Assembly: GCA_002085465.1 (NCBI GenBank)
Contig: NBML01000017.1
Span: 1 to 20,361, forward strand
Direction of reading: 5' to 3'
DNA length: 20,361 nucleotides
Source of the DNA: Desulfobacteraceae bacterium 4572_89
GTDB taxonomy: Bacteria; Desulfobacterota; Desulfobacteria; Desulfobacterales; Desulfobacteraceae
A program made the translations under genes and the position numbers. The notes beneath the pieces were generated by a model. It worked only from the letters and a program-made list of their open reading frames with translations, ran no database searches and was not told where the DNA came from. Shown here in pieces: positions 1 through 6,676 of the stretch. The stretch's first letter is position 1. The number at the start of each line of letters is the position of its first letter.

Positions 1-874
1 TTACCAGATAATCGGCAAACGGCGTCCCTGTTATCATCCCTGAATCCGAGTCCACCATTTTTCCATCCGGATCAACTCCTTTCAATTCAAAAAATTTGAC
101 AGGCTCAAGAGTTTTCGAGTCCAGGATAACGGCTGTATGGGGGGAGTATGATCCTGCCATAACGTAACGGCCGTCTCTTGACATAGCAAGCGCAGGTCCA
201 TTTAACCCGGTGCGGATGCTGCGTACGGCACGCATGGAATAAAGGTCTATCTTATATACATAACCACTGTCGGTTTTTACATAAGCCCAGCGGGGATTGG
301 TCGGATGATAATCCATATTATGAGGCGCATGGGTTGTGGGGATTTCCCCTACCTGGCGGTTTGTCCTGCCGTCAAAGAATACCACGCGGCTGTTGCCTGT
401 GGAATATCTTCCTCTGGCCATTATTCCCATCAAATCATTCATATCCTTGATGGGGTAGGTCGGTTTGGAAGGAAGGACAGATTCATCAGCAACATATACC
501 TCCAGAGATTTTTTAATATCTTCCATGCCAAAAGAAACTTTTGTCTTTGATGTGCTCTTAAATAATGCTGAAAGTTTTCGCAGTTCTGCCGTACTGAGTT
601 TACCTCCCCAGGGCGGCATTTGGGTCTCGGAGATTCCATTGCTGGTCATGGATCGTATAGCAGCTTCGCTGGTATTGCTCAGTCTTTCTTTGGTTAAAGC
701 CGGTGCAAAATAACCACCCCGGTCTGCACCATGGCAGACAGCGCAATTTTGGGTAAATAATTTTTCTGCATCCTGCATATCTCCGGCATTGGCAACGGTC
801 GTTGTCAAACCTGCCATGATCATGATTGCCAATGATGCAAGAAGGGGCCATGTAAATTTATAGTTTGTTTTCAT
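1..874 (-). CDS. Cytochrome cd1-family protein (NirS-like), C-terminal part outside window
   Basis: This is a periplasmic protein with an N-terminal cytochrome c domain and the beginning of a haem d1 beta-propeller, the architecture of cd1 nitrite reductase NirS and its relatives. The frame stays open to the window edge, giving 291 codons. The start at 874 follows a GAGG ribosome site. Residues 1-30 form a Sec signal peptide ending ANA. The haem c motif CAVCH is at residues 44-48, and Met86 in MPPWGG is the likely sixth ligand. From about residue 155 propeller repeats appear, with His182 and His185 where the d1 iron ligand of NirS is expected. The cytochrome domain is shorter than in classical NirS. 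The catalytic histidines of the distal propeller lie outside the window, so nitrite reductase activity is not established; a NirN-type or other d1-binding role is possible. It is the last gene seen in the Rieske/cytochrome b operon, which suggests it accepts quinol-derived electrons. Confidence 0.82.
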   Translation of the reverse strand, partial: MKTNYKFTWPLLASLAIMIMAGLTTTVANAGDMQDAEKLFTQNCAVCHGADRGGYFAPALTKERLSNTSEAAIRSMTSNGISETQMPPWGGKLSTAELRKLSALFKSTSKTKVSFGMEDIKKSLEVYVADESVLPSKPTYPIKDMNDLMGIMARGRYSTGNSRVVFFDGRTNRQVGEIPTTHAPHNMDYHPTNPRWAYVKTDSGYVYKIDLYSMRAVRSIRTGLNGPALAMSRDGRYVMAGSYSPHTAVILDSKTLEPVKFFELKGVDPDGKMVDSDSGMITGTPFADYLV

Positions 875-968
875 TTTATCAACCTCATATTTATAGAATT
901 ATTATTGGGTTTCTGGTAAAAATTGCCTTTATGGCACCTAAATGAAAGTTGACATCTTAAAGCTGTTT

Positions 969-980
969 ATCACCTCCTTT
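969..980 (-). promoter_or_regulatory. Extended Shine-Dalgarno sequence without a well-placed start codon
   Basis: On the minus strand the spacer between the tetraheme cytochrome and the cd1 gene contains AAAGGAGGTGAT, a 12-base match to the complement of the 16S rRNA 3' end. No start codon follows at normal distance; the nearest ATG, about 13 bases on, opens only a five-codon frame. The cd1 gene start lies about 100 bases further downstream and has its own GAGG site. It may belong to a leader peptide or to a gene that was deleted here. Confidence 0.4.
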
Positions 981-996
981 TTTTCCATCATGAATT

Positions 997-1791
997 TTAT
1001 TGTTGAAGAACTATTTTATAATCATGTGGGATATATGTTTCATCCAGACTGAGCAAAAAAACCAGAAGAATCTTGGCCTTTTCCTCGGTAAAGCCAAGAT
1101 TCGGCATTACTGAATTCGGATCGTTAGCAGTCGGGTGCATCACCGATTCGAACAGATACCTGATGCTGAACCGTGCAAGATTGGTGAGCTCCGGCGCTAT
1201 ACTTCCCCCGATAGCGCCGATTTTATGGCAGTCAATACATCCCTTTTCTTTAAACAATTGTTTACCGGCAAACAATTTTGGCGCATCTTCCTTCATAAGA
1301 TCTGGATTATGACACTTGCCGCAGGAGGCCTGGAGGAATTCTTTAGGCAGGGTTGGCTTTGACCAGAGCCGACGCGATACATTCCCATGGGCTTCATCTT
1401 TAGTTAGAGCATATCCCTGCCCCTCATGGCAGAGTGTACAACCGAACCGTTCAATGTGATGTATCCAGGTAATGGCTGGATCCGGATGAGTTTGATATGG
1501 CAAAGGCGCTTTTTCCAATCCTTGTACGTCTATGCCGAGATGACAGGTCATACACCGATCCACCCGATTTGCCAGTGGCAGATAAATTTGCTTAACACCA
1601 GATGCAGAACTCCCCGGATCTGAAGATGGATCAATATACTCTTTAAAGACCTTTGTAAAATCTTGTTGATATTGCCTCCATTCGGGTCGAGATTCCTTCC
1701 AAATCATACCACCAAGCAGGACAAGGATAATAAATCCTGAAATCAGTATTTTTAAAGTTTCTCTCTCAGCTAATTTCTTGTCATTTTTCAT
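997..1791 (-). CDS. Membrane-anchored tetraheme cytochrome c of a bc-type quinol complex
   Basis: This is the cytochrome c subunit expected to carry electrons from the Rieske centre to periplasmic partners. One N-terminal membrane helix (about residues 15-33) anchors it, and four CxxCH motifs follow: CMTCH at 82, CTLCH at 120, CGKCH at 159 and CIDCH at 187, numbered from the upstream ATG at 1797. The C-terminal domain looks like a class I cytochrome c, with a probable Met ligand (NSVMPNLGF, Met231). I prefer the ATG at 1791 because AGGA lies six bases before it but directly abuts the ATG at 1797. The gene lies 95-101 bases after the cytochrome b stop, in the same orientation, which supports one operon. 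Multihaem c subunits in place of cytochrome c1 or f are known in sulfate reducers and relatives. The physiological acceptor is not shown by the sequence; the neighbouring cd1 protein is a candidate. Confidence 0.85.
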   Translation of the reverse strand: MKNDKKLAERETLKILISGFIILVLLGGMIWKESRPEWRQYQQDFTKVFKEYIDPSSDPGSSASGVKQIYLPLANRVDRCMTCHLGIDVQGLEKAPLPYQTHPDPAITWIHHIERFGCTLCHEGQGYALTKDEAHGNVSRRLWSKPTLPKEFLQASCGKCHNPDLMKEDAPKLFAGKQLFKEKGCIDCHKIGAIGGSIAPELTNLARFSIRYLFESVMHPTANDPNSVMPNLGFTEEKAKILLVFLLSLDETYIPHDYKIVLQQ

Positions 1792-1892
1792 GTCCATTCC
1801 TGTTTATTTTAAAATTCTGGGCTTTATTTCGGCATTGAAAATTTGGTGTTCCCTGTCATTAATACTCACTAAATTATTTACCGGATTAGTTA

Positions 1893-2870
1893 CTAGTGAA
1901 CTTCAGGCCATACCTCCCAGGGCCAATAAAAAACCCAGTTGGGACCGCGGCAAAAATAAGTAAAAAAGATAAGACCAAGAATGACCAGCAAAATCATGGT
2001 AAATATAATGTTCTGGCGTAATCGACTGCGGTGGAACCATACACCTGTGGCAGCATCAGGGCTGTTGTCAAAAAACGGAACTATAGCTAACCAGGTCAAT
2101 AACAGGCCCGGGACAACCACACCGCCCACAAATCCACCATTAATCCGGTACTGGCCAACACTGACAGTGGTACTGGCAACAAGTTCCTGCAACCAGAGCA
2201 GGAACCAAGGTGCCTTGGCAGGATTCTCCGCCATTATGGGATTGGCAGGTGCATTGAGTGGAATACTGACAAGCAACGCCAATAAAACAGCAAGAGCCGT
2301 TGTTGTAAGAGAAACCCATATGAGCCTTTTCAGGAACATGGGTGTACGTTTCAGTGATTCATCTTTCTCCAAACCGGAAAACGTCTGGCTATCATTATTC
2401 TCCTGGCCCGGGCCTGCTTCAATGTTATCTTCACAGGCCATGCCGCCATCTGTTCGATTCCTCCAAAAATGGTATGAAATAAAAGAAACCGTCAAAAGGG
2501 GCAGTAACAATACATGGAGGACATATATTCGAATCAAAAAATTCTGTCCCAGTTCGTTTCCGCCAAGAACAAAATATTGAAGTCGGTCACCGATTATTGG
2601 GATTGATTTAATGATATTGGTTCCGATGTTCGCCCCCCAATATCCCACCTGGTCCCAGGGAAGGACATAACCGGTAAAGGCCATGGCCAGAGTTAACACC
2701 AGCAGCATGATACCTGTCATCCAGTTAATCCAGCCATTGGTTGTTTTGCGCCGTCCTTTCTTAAAAGACCCAGTGTAAAAAGTCCTGCACAAATGTAAAA
2801 CAACAAAAGCTATCAACAGGTAGGCAGAAATCCTGTGAAGGTCACGAAGAAACCAGCACAGATACTTCAT
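1893..2870 (-). CDS. Cytochrome b of a b6-type quinol complex, N-terminally truncated (helix A missing)
   Basis: This is the haem b subunit of a Rieske/cytochrome b complex, with a fused subunit IV-like second half. Recognisable sequence begins at CWFLRDLHR (around 2858), which is helix B. His ligand pairs are spaced 14 residues apart in helix B (LHRISAY...VLH) and 15 apart in helix D (VLHVLLLPL...ISYH); the 15 spacing is the b6 type. PWDQVGYW is conserved, and KAPWF stands at the usual PEWY position. Three C-terminal helices follow. Normal family members carry about 80 more residues, including helix A, before this point. The open frame reaches back to 2981, but that part is only the Rieske gene read in another frame. 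The ATG at 2870 is the nearest candidate start and overlaps the Rieske stop. I infer a deletion, so the product may be non-functional or the junction may be an assembly error. Confidence 0.8.
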   Translation of the reverse strand: MKYLCWFLRDLHRISAYLLIAFVVLHLCRTFYTGSFKKGRRKTTNGWINWMTGIMLLVLTLAMAFTGYVLPWDQVGYWGANIGTNIIKSIPIIGDRLQYFVLGGNELGQNFLIRIYVLHVLLLPLLTVSFISYHFWRNRTDGGMACEDNIEAGPGQENNDSQTFSGLEKDESLKRTPMFLKRLIWVSLTTTALAVLLALLVSIPLNAPANPIMAENPAKAPWFLLWLQELVASTTVSVGQYRINGGFVGGVVVPGLLLTWLAIVPFFDNSPDAATGVWFHRSRLRQNIIFTMILLVILGLIFFTYFCRGPNWVFYWPWEVWPEVH

Positions 2871-3288
2871 AAGCAGGCAGCGGAGTGGGAGCAGGCCCTG
2901 TATACGGTGTTCCGTCTCCATAAAATTTAGACCCGTGGCAGGCACAGTGGAATTCGTATTTTTCCTCAAGCTCTTTTCCACGAACTGTCACCTTCTTTGC
3001 TTTGGAAAGTTTGTTGAAAGTAACGTTACACCCTAAGTGTGTACAAATGGATGAAAGTGCATGAAATTTATTTCCTTCCTTAATAACGAAGATACGATGT
3101 TTTGCCAGAAAGTTGGGTCCATCGGTAAATTTATGGGCAGACCCCACCTTGAACCGCTGGGGAGGTTCATAACGAGCTTTTGGGAGAAACGATTTGACCA
3201 CGGCATAGGCCGCCTGCCCGGCCATCCCTCCAAAGATCCCAATAAATGCAAATGCTTTTAGAAAATTCCTTCGCTTTGTAGTTTTCAT
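2842..3288 (-). CDS. Rieske [2Fe-2S] protein, probably C-terminally truncated
   Basis: This is the Rieske iron-sulfur subunit of the quinol-oxidising complex. The N-terminus has a Tat-type signal anchor (KRRNFLK at residues 5-11 followed by a hydrophobic helix to about 35). Both cluster motifs are intact: CTHLGC at 82-87 and CACHGS at 115-120, giving two Cys and two His ligands. The Pro loop GPAPTPLPAY follows. Homology fits through YEVSV at 140-144; the last four residues (LVSS) come from cytochrome b sequence read in another frame. A normal Rieske protein continues for roughly 10-25 more residues that complete the fold, so this copy looks truncated by the same deletion that removed cytochrome b helix A. 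It is the first gene of the operon, preceded by a possible GGGG ribosome site, and lies divergent to the Crp/Fnr regulator. Confidence 0.85.
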   Translation of the reverse strand: MKTTKRRNFLKAFAFIGIFGGMAGQAAYAVVKSFLPKARYEPPQRFKVGSAHKFTDGPNFLAKHRIFVIKEGNKFHALSSICTHLGCNVTFNKLSKAKKVTVRGKELEEKYEFHCACHGSKFYGDGTPYTGPAPTPLPAYEVSVLVSS

Positions 3289-3372
3289 TGCATACCCCTA
3301 AAATCATTTTTTTTATTCATTCTAACATTGCCTATTCAATTTTATATAAAATCGGAAATGAAGCTGAAAGTA

Positions 3373-3388
3373 TGTGACATATATCACA
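3373..3388. promoter_or_regulatory. Crp/HcpR-type binding site (TGTGACATATATCACA)
   Basis: The arms TGTGA and TCACA are perfect inverted repeats with a six-base spacer, the consensus layout for CRP and for HcpR of sulfate reducers. The centre (3380.5) lies about 42-45 bases upstream of the start point implied by the TATATA/TTTTAT element near 3343-3351 on the minus strand, which is the class II activation distance. The site is therefore better placed to control the Rieske operon than the regulator gene, whose start lies about 200 bases away. The most likely ligand is the adjacent Crp/Fnr protein. Confidence 0.6.
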
Positions 3389-3492
3389 AAAAATTTAATA
3401 AAATTTAGACTAGTTAAAACACTTTTGTTTATCAAAATATCTGATTTTGTTTAACTTTGGCTTTTGATATAGAAGCACGATCCATTTTACCC

Positions 3493-3521
3493 TTGACTTA
3501 AAAGTATTATTTTTCTACATT
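3493..3521 (+). promoter_or_regulatory. Putative sigma70 promoter of the Crp/Fnr regulator
   Basis: TTGACT at 3493-3498 and TACATT at 3516-3521 are separated by exactly 17 bases and lie about 60 bases before the regulator start. The -35 box matches consensus at five of six positions and the -10 at four. No operator overlaps it clearly. Confidence 0.4.
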
Positions 3522-3583
3522 TTAATTGAGTTAATAAAGAATTTGATACGAACTAGTTAAAAAAACAGATGGATAAAGTATGA

Positions 3584-4309
3584 ATGAATTCTCAAAATAA
3601 AATCAAAAGTTCTCTTTATCAAATCCCTTATTTTAAAAATGTACCGGAAGAAGAACTTTCAAAATTAGCCAGGATGGTTAAAAAACGCTGTTTCAAAAAA
3701 AATGAGTTAATCTTTACTGCTAATCAAAAATGTAGAAACCTGCATATACTTCACACGGGTAAGATAAAGATCTTCATGGTCTCTGAAAATGGTCAAGAGC
3801 TGATCATTCATTTTCTTAAACCAATGAATTTTTTTGGCGAAGAAATGCTTTTTGGAGAAAACATATATGAAGCTAATGCCCAGGCTCTTTCTGAAACTGT
3901 CCTTTTTGATATCAATAAAAAGGATTTAGAGGATTTCATTATCTCCCATCCGCGGGTCGGAATAGCCATGCTGGCCGGTTTTGGGAAAAGGGTAAAAAAA
4001 TTAGTAAAGATGGTTGGAGATTTAGCTTTAAAAGATATCCAAAGCCGCCTTGTGTGCTGGCTTGTCCAGATGGCCAATGAACAAGGGGTGAAAACCAATG
4101 AAGGTATCGAAATTAACGGTTTGTCTCAAGAAGAAGTAGCTTCCAGTCTTGGAACAGTTCGGGAACCAGTGAGCCGTTGCCTGAATCGACTTCAGGAAGG
4201 CAATTTGATTAAATTAGGTAGAAAGAAAATTATTGTTCCTAATATCGAATATCTTCACAGTTTATTAAACCACATCCCGTCACATATTCCAACCCGGCAC
4301 CATAGCTGA
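3584..4309 (+). CDS. Crp/Fnr-family transcriptional regulator (HcpR-like)
   Basis: This 241-residue protein has the Crp/Fnr layout: a cyclic-nucleotide-type beta-roll (about residues 15-125), a long dimer helix, and a winged helix-turn-helix near 170-220. The recognition helix reads TVREPVSRCL. Its Arg-Glu-x-x-x-Arg pattern is like CRP (R180, E181, R185), while the Ser is like FNR, and the Arg suits a TGTGA half-site such as the one in the adjacent spacer. The N-terminal cysteine cluster of oxygen-sensing FNR is absent; Cys36 and Cys50 do not fit that spacing. HcpR proteins of sulfate reducers respond to nitrosative stress, which would fit control of a cd1-containing operon, but this is inference. 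The start has only a weak GGAT ribosome site. An out-of-frame ATG four bases upstream is not used, as its frame does not continue. Confidence 0.85.
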   Translation: MNSQNKIKSSLYQIPYFKNVPEEELSKLARMVKKRCFKKNELIFTANQKCRNLHILHTGKIKIFMVSENGQELIIHFLKPMNFFGEEMLFGENIYEANAQALSETVLFDINKKDLEDFIISHPRVGIAMLAGFGKRVKKLVKMVGDLALKDIQSRLVCWLVQMANEQGVKTNEGIEINGLSQEEVASSLGTVREPVSRCLNRLQEGNLIKLGRKKIIVPNIEYLHSLLNHIPSHIPTRHHS

Positions 4310-4393
4310 ATTGAGATCCCCCCTCTTACGTGACTGTGTTCAATCTGGCAGGAAACTATCTTTAAACTGGACCCAGTAAGAAAATACCTGCTT

Positions 4394-4513
4394 TTATTCA
4401 AGCATATCCAGAGCAAATCTGACAAAGGTTTCCGCTCCCAGCAGCAACAGGGATTCATCAAAATTAAATTTTGAATTGTGCAAAGGTGAAAAACTGTCTG
4501 AAATATTTTGATC
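4394..4513 (-). pseudogene. C-terminal remnant of an M20 (aminoacylase/hippurate hydrolase-type) amidohydrolase
   Basis: On the minus strand, 39 codons in one frame end at a TAA at 4394-4396. They read SPLHNSKFNFDESLLLLGA and then a short helix ending LDMLE. This is the characteristic C-terminus of M20D amidohydrolases, where the motif LH(S/N)xxFxFxxxxLxxGA precedes the last helix. A stop codon lies directly upstream (4514-4516). About 15 bases further upstream an ATG at 4529 has a strong AAGGAG ribosome site eight bases before it, but it is in another frame and ends after 21 codons. The simplest reading is an internal deletion that removed nearly the whole gene and left its start and its tail out of frame. 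It would have been the last gene of the accBC/creatininase/amidohydrolase operon. Confidence 0.7.
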
Positions 4514-4555
4514 TTAATTTTTTTCCCATCTTTTCATCTCCTTTTTAAAACAGAT

Positions 4556-4589
4556 TTTTATGATTCTTTCTCTTTTATGATTCCTCCTC
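4556..4589. repeat. 17-bp imperfect tandem duplication covering the amidohydrolase stop codon
   Basis: TTTTATGATTCTTTCTC (4556-4572) is followed at once by TTTTATGATTCCTCCTC (4573-4589), 15 of 17 positions identical. The right copy contains the stop codon of the amidohydrolase (4575-4577, minus strand), so the left copy is a duplicate of the gene end. Confidence 0.75.
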
Positions 4590-5771
4590 TAGGAATTTAC
4601 CACCCTGCATGACCCGGGCGATTGCATCGGCTTCATTAAAAATATCTATGTCTTTCAAAGGATTATTTTTCACCAGAACCAGATCAGCAAGTTTACCCTG
4701 TTCAATGGTTCCAATTCTGTTTTCCATCCCAACTACCCTGGATGCTGTGTGGGTTGCTGCCACCAGTGCTTCCATGGGGGAAAGCCCGTGCCTGACCAGC
4801 AAAGGGATTTCCATAAGGTTCTTTCCATGATAATTAAAGGGGGTTCCGGCATCTGTTCCCATGGCAATGATCACACCTGCCTTATGTGCTTTTTGAACAC
4901 TCTCTTTGTGATGGGGGGCAACAATATTATTTTTTTTGACAGCCCAGTCCGGAATTCCAGCCTCGACTCCCATTTTTCCAATATGGTACATGGCAGCTAT
5001 GGTGGGAATAAAAAACACTGAGTTTTCCTTCATAAAGGAGATAATTTCATCGGTAAGATAAATCCCATGCTCAATGGAATCAATGCCCGCATGGAGGGCA
5101 TCCAGAATGCCCTGGCTTCCCATGGCATGGGTGGCGGTCTTTTTTCCTGCCTTGTGGGCCTCTTCGATGCCTGCCTTCATCTCTTCACAGGTAAGCTGGG
5201 CACTGCCCGGCTCCACAGAAGATGTCAGAACACCGCCTGTGGCCATAAATTTGACCTGGTCTGCTCCAGCCTTTATCTGCTCCCGGGCAGCACGTCGTAC
5301 ATCATCCGGCCCGTCCGCCTCCCGGCCAATGGGCCAACCATGCCCTCCTGTCATGCAGATCAAACGGCCGGAAGCCAGTACCCTGGGGCCTTTGATCAAG
5401 CCGGATTCAATGGCCTGCTTCAATCCCAAATCAATGTAGTCTTTTCCTCCCAGGTCACGTACCGTGGTAACGCCGGCCTTAAGGGTTTTTCGTGCATTTT
5501 TAATGCCTTTTATGGTGGTGATTGTGGCTGTTTCAGTTGCCAGGGCCCCAATGGGATCAGGGCTGCCGTTCATTACCAGATGGACATGGCAGTCGATAAA
5601 TCCCGGAAAAAGAGTGGCATTACCAATGGGGATCTTTATTGTACCTTCCGGAAGTCCGGAACTGGTAGCACTGATATTGACAATTTCATCGCCTTCAACC
5701 AGTACAGTGGTATTTTCCAGAACCTCACCATTGCCCACAAACACCCGGCCATCTATAAACGCTGTTCCCAT
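4575..5771 (-). CDS. Metal-dependent amidohydrolase (imidazolonepropionase/Xaa-Pro dipeptidase-like)
   Basis: This 398-residue cytoplasmic enzyme belongs to the amidohydrolase superfamily, COG1228-like. The binuclear metal site is complete: DCHVH gives His62 and His64, VKFMATGG supplies the carboxylated Lys174, THAMG His215, EHGIY His235 and GTDAGTPF Asp307. The N- and C-terminal beta sandwich segments are both present and the length is normal. Members hydrolyse cyclic amides, ureides or dipeptides (for example N-acyl or Xaa-Pro substrates); the exact substrate cannot be read from the sequence. GGGGGA before the ATG at 5771 supports the start. It lies 48 bases after the creatininase-family gene, so the two are probably co-transcribed. 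Its context with a biotin carboxylase and a lost M20 amidohydrolase points to stepwise breakdown of a cyclic ureide or N-acyl compound, which is inference. Confidence 0.87.
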   Translation of the reverse strand: MGTAFIDGRVFVGNGEVLENTTVLVEGDEIVNISATSSGLPEGTIKIPIGNATLFPGFIDCHVHLVMNGSPDPIGALATETATITTIKGIKNARKTLKAGVTTVRDLGGKDYIDLGLKQAIESGLIKGPRVLASGRLICMTGGHGWPIGREADGPDDVRRAAREQIKAGADQVKFMATGGVLTSSVEPGSAQLTCEEMKAGIEEAHKAGKKTATHAMGSQGILDALHAGIDSIEHGIYLTDEIISFMKENSVFFIPTIAAMYHIGKMGVEAGIPDWAVKKNNIVAPHHKESVQKAHKAGVIIAMGTDAGTPFNYHGKNLMEIPLLVRHGLSPMEALVAATHTASRVVGMENRIGTIEQGKLADLVLVKNNPLKDIDIFNEADAIARVMQGGKFLEEES

Positions 5772-5819
5772 GATTCCCCCGATATCTTTATTTTCCTACT
5801 TTATTAAAAATTTATCGTG

Positions 5820-6596
5820 TTATCCTTTACGAAGCATCTGGATTACTTCAACCAGCCTTGAAACCAGATGTTCATGGTATATTTTACCACCTTCCAGGGA
5901 TGCCTTGGATGGTTCACCAGTGGTTCCCTTGGATTTTTCAGTCAATTTCTTCATCTCTTCCAGGCTGGAGGGAACATAACAGAGGGTATCTTCCTTGTAT
6001 GAGGGATCAACACTGTACAAAGCCTTTTGGTGATGGGGGTTGTCAATGGCCCTGTCCATTTTAACAAGATCAGGATATCTGTACATCATGTGAGAGCCTT
6101 CTATCTCTTCTGCATGGCCCACCTCTCCCCAGCCAAGACCATCGGTGATTGTCTTGGACATATAGGCTGGATCAAAAATCGCAAGTTTTACCCCAAGTTC
6201 ACGTTTTGCCCTTTCCCCTGCAATCTGCATCCAGGTAATATTTACAATCCTGTGTCCGTTGATTAAAACAAATTTGTCAAATCCGTGGTGATGAAGGGAA
6301 GAAATCATATCAAATGCAATCTCAGCAAGAATATCAGGCCGTATGGTTATGGTTCCCGGCAGGACCATGTGATGGGGACTCCACCCAAACCATAAAGGAG
6401 GCGCCACAGGAACCCCAGCCTTTTCTGCCGCATCCTGGGCCAGGGTCACTGCCACCATGGTATCGGTTCCACAGGGAAGATGTGGGCCATGCTGTTCTGT
6501 GCTTCCAAAGGGTAAAATAATGGTTTTTGAACTTTTATCAATTTTTTCTTTGACTTCCTCCCAGGTCATTTCCTGGAGCCATACGCTAGCTGTCAT
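5820..6596 (-). CDS. Creatininase-family metal hydrolase with altered ligand loop
   Basis: This 258-residue protein has the creatininase fold. GSTEQHGPHLPCGTD carries Glu34, His36 and Asp45, the same numbers as the metal ligands of Pseudomonas creatininase. The second ligand loop is NGHRIVN (His115), where the family usually has NGHGGN or, in creatininase, NGHYEN with a second Glu ligand; here that acidic or Gly position is Ile117. A third motif, GHAEEIEGS (160-168), stands for the usual GHAGExETS. Family members open cyclic amides or remove formyl groups (creatininase, the deformylase ArfB) or trim peptides (MftE), so a cyclic ureide or formamide substrate fits the operon, but the loop change makes transfer of a specific reaction unsafe. 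A GAGG site precedes the ATG. The biotin carboxylase gene ends 64 bases upstream. Confidence 0.82.
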   Translation of the reverse strand: MTASVWLQEMTWEEVKEKIDKSSKTIILPFGSTEQHGPHLPCGTDTMVAVTLAQDAAEKAGVPVAPPLWFGWSPHHMVLPGTITIRPDILAEIAFDMISSLHHHGFDKFVLINGHRIVNITWMQIAGERAKRELGVKLAIFDPAYMSKTITDGLGWGEVGHAEEIEGSHMMYRYPDLVKMDRAIDNPHHQKALYSVDPSYKEDTLCYVPSSLEEMKKLTEKSKGTTGEPSKASLEGGKIYHEHLVSRLVEVIQMLRKG

Positions 6597-6640
6597 ATTT
6601 ACCTCACTTTATGTTTTACATATTTCCTTTATTTCCCTTA

Positions 6641-6676
6641 CATTACTTATTCTCAAAGCATTACTTATCTTCCATT
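6641..6676. repeat. 18-bp period tandem duplication at the biotin carboxylase stop codon
   Basis: CATTACTTAT occurs at 6641-6650 and again at 6659-6668, an 18-base period. The right copy contains the stop codon of the biotin carboxylase (6661-6663, minus strand); the left copy repeats it in the spacer. Confidence 0.6.

Larger units (their letters stand above)
3289..3583. promoter_or_regulatory. Divergent control region between the Rieske operon and the Crp/Fnr regulator
   Basis: This AT-rich 295-base spacer has no coding potential that I can support. It holds the TGTGA-N6-TCACA palindrome (3373-3388), a TATATA element at 3343-3348 suited to a minus-strand promoter, and a sigma70-like promoter toward the regulator (3493-3521). 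The 11-mer ACTAGTTAAAA occurs twice, at 3409 and 3552, in the same orientation; its role, if any, is unknown. Confidence 0.55.

Noticed and set aside
1981..2580. Plus-strand open frame of 199 codons opposite cytochrome b
   Set aside because: The opposite strand encodes clear haem-binding helices; this frame shows no family features.
2871..2981. Upstream extension of the cytochrome b frame to the ATG at 2981
   Set aside because: The extra 37 residues are the Rieske gene read in another frame and show no cytochrome b similarity; they are not a replacement for helix A.
3409..3562. Two copies of ACTAGTTAAAA as operators of the regulator
   Set aside because: The spacer is very AT-rich, the copies are 143 bases apart and neither is placed convincingly relative to a promoter.
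3584..4309. Regulator as an oxygen-sensing FNR
   Set aside because: The N-terminal Cys cluster needed for a [4Fe-4S] centre is absent.
4361..4376. ACTGG-AC-CCAGT inverted repeat after the regulator gene as a terminator
   Set aside because: The loop would be only two bases and there is no T-run.
5067..5807. Long plus-strand open frame of 246 codons opposite the amidohydrolase gene
   Set aside because: It is antisense to a gene with a complete set of catalytic motifs, has no ribosome site and no recognisable domain.
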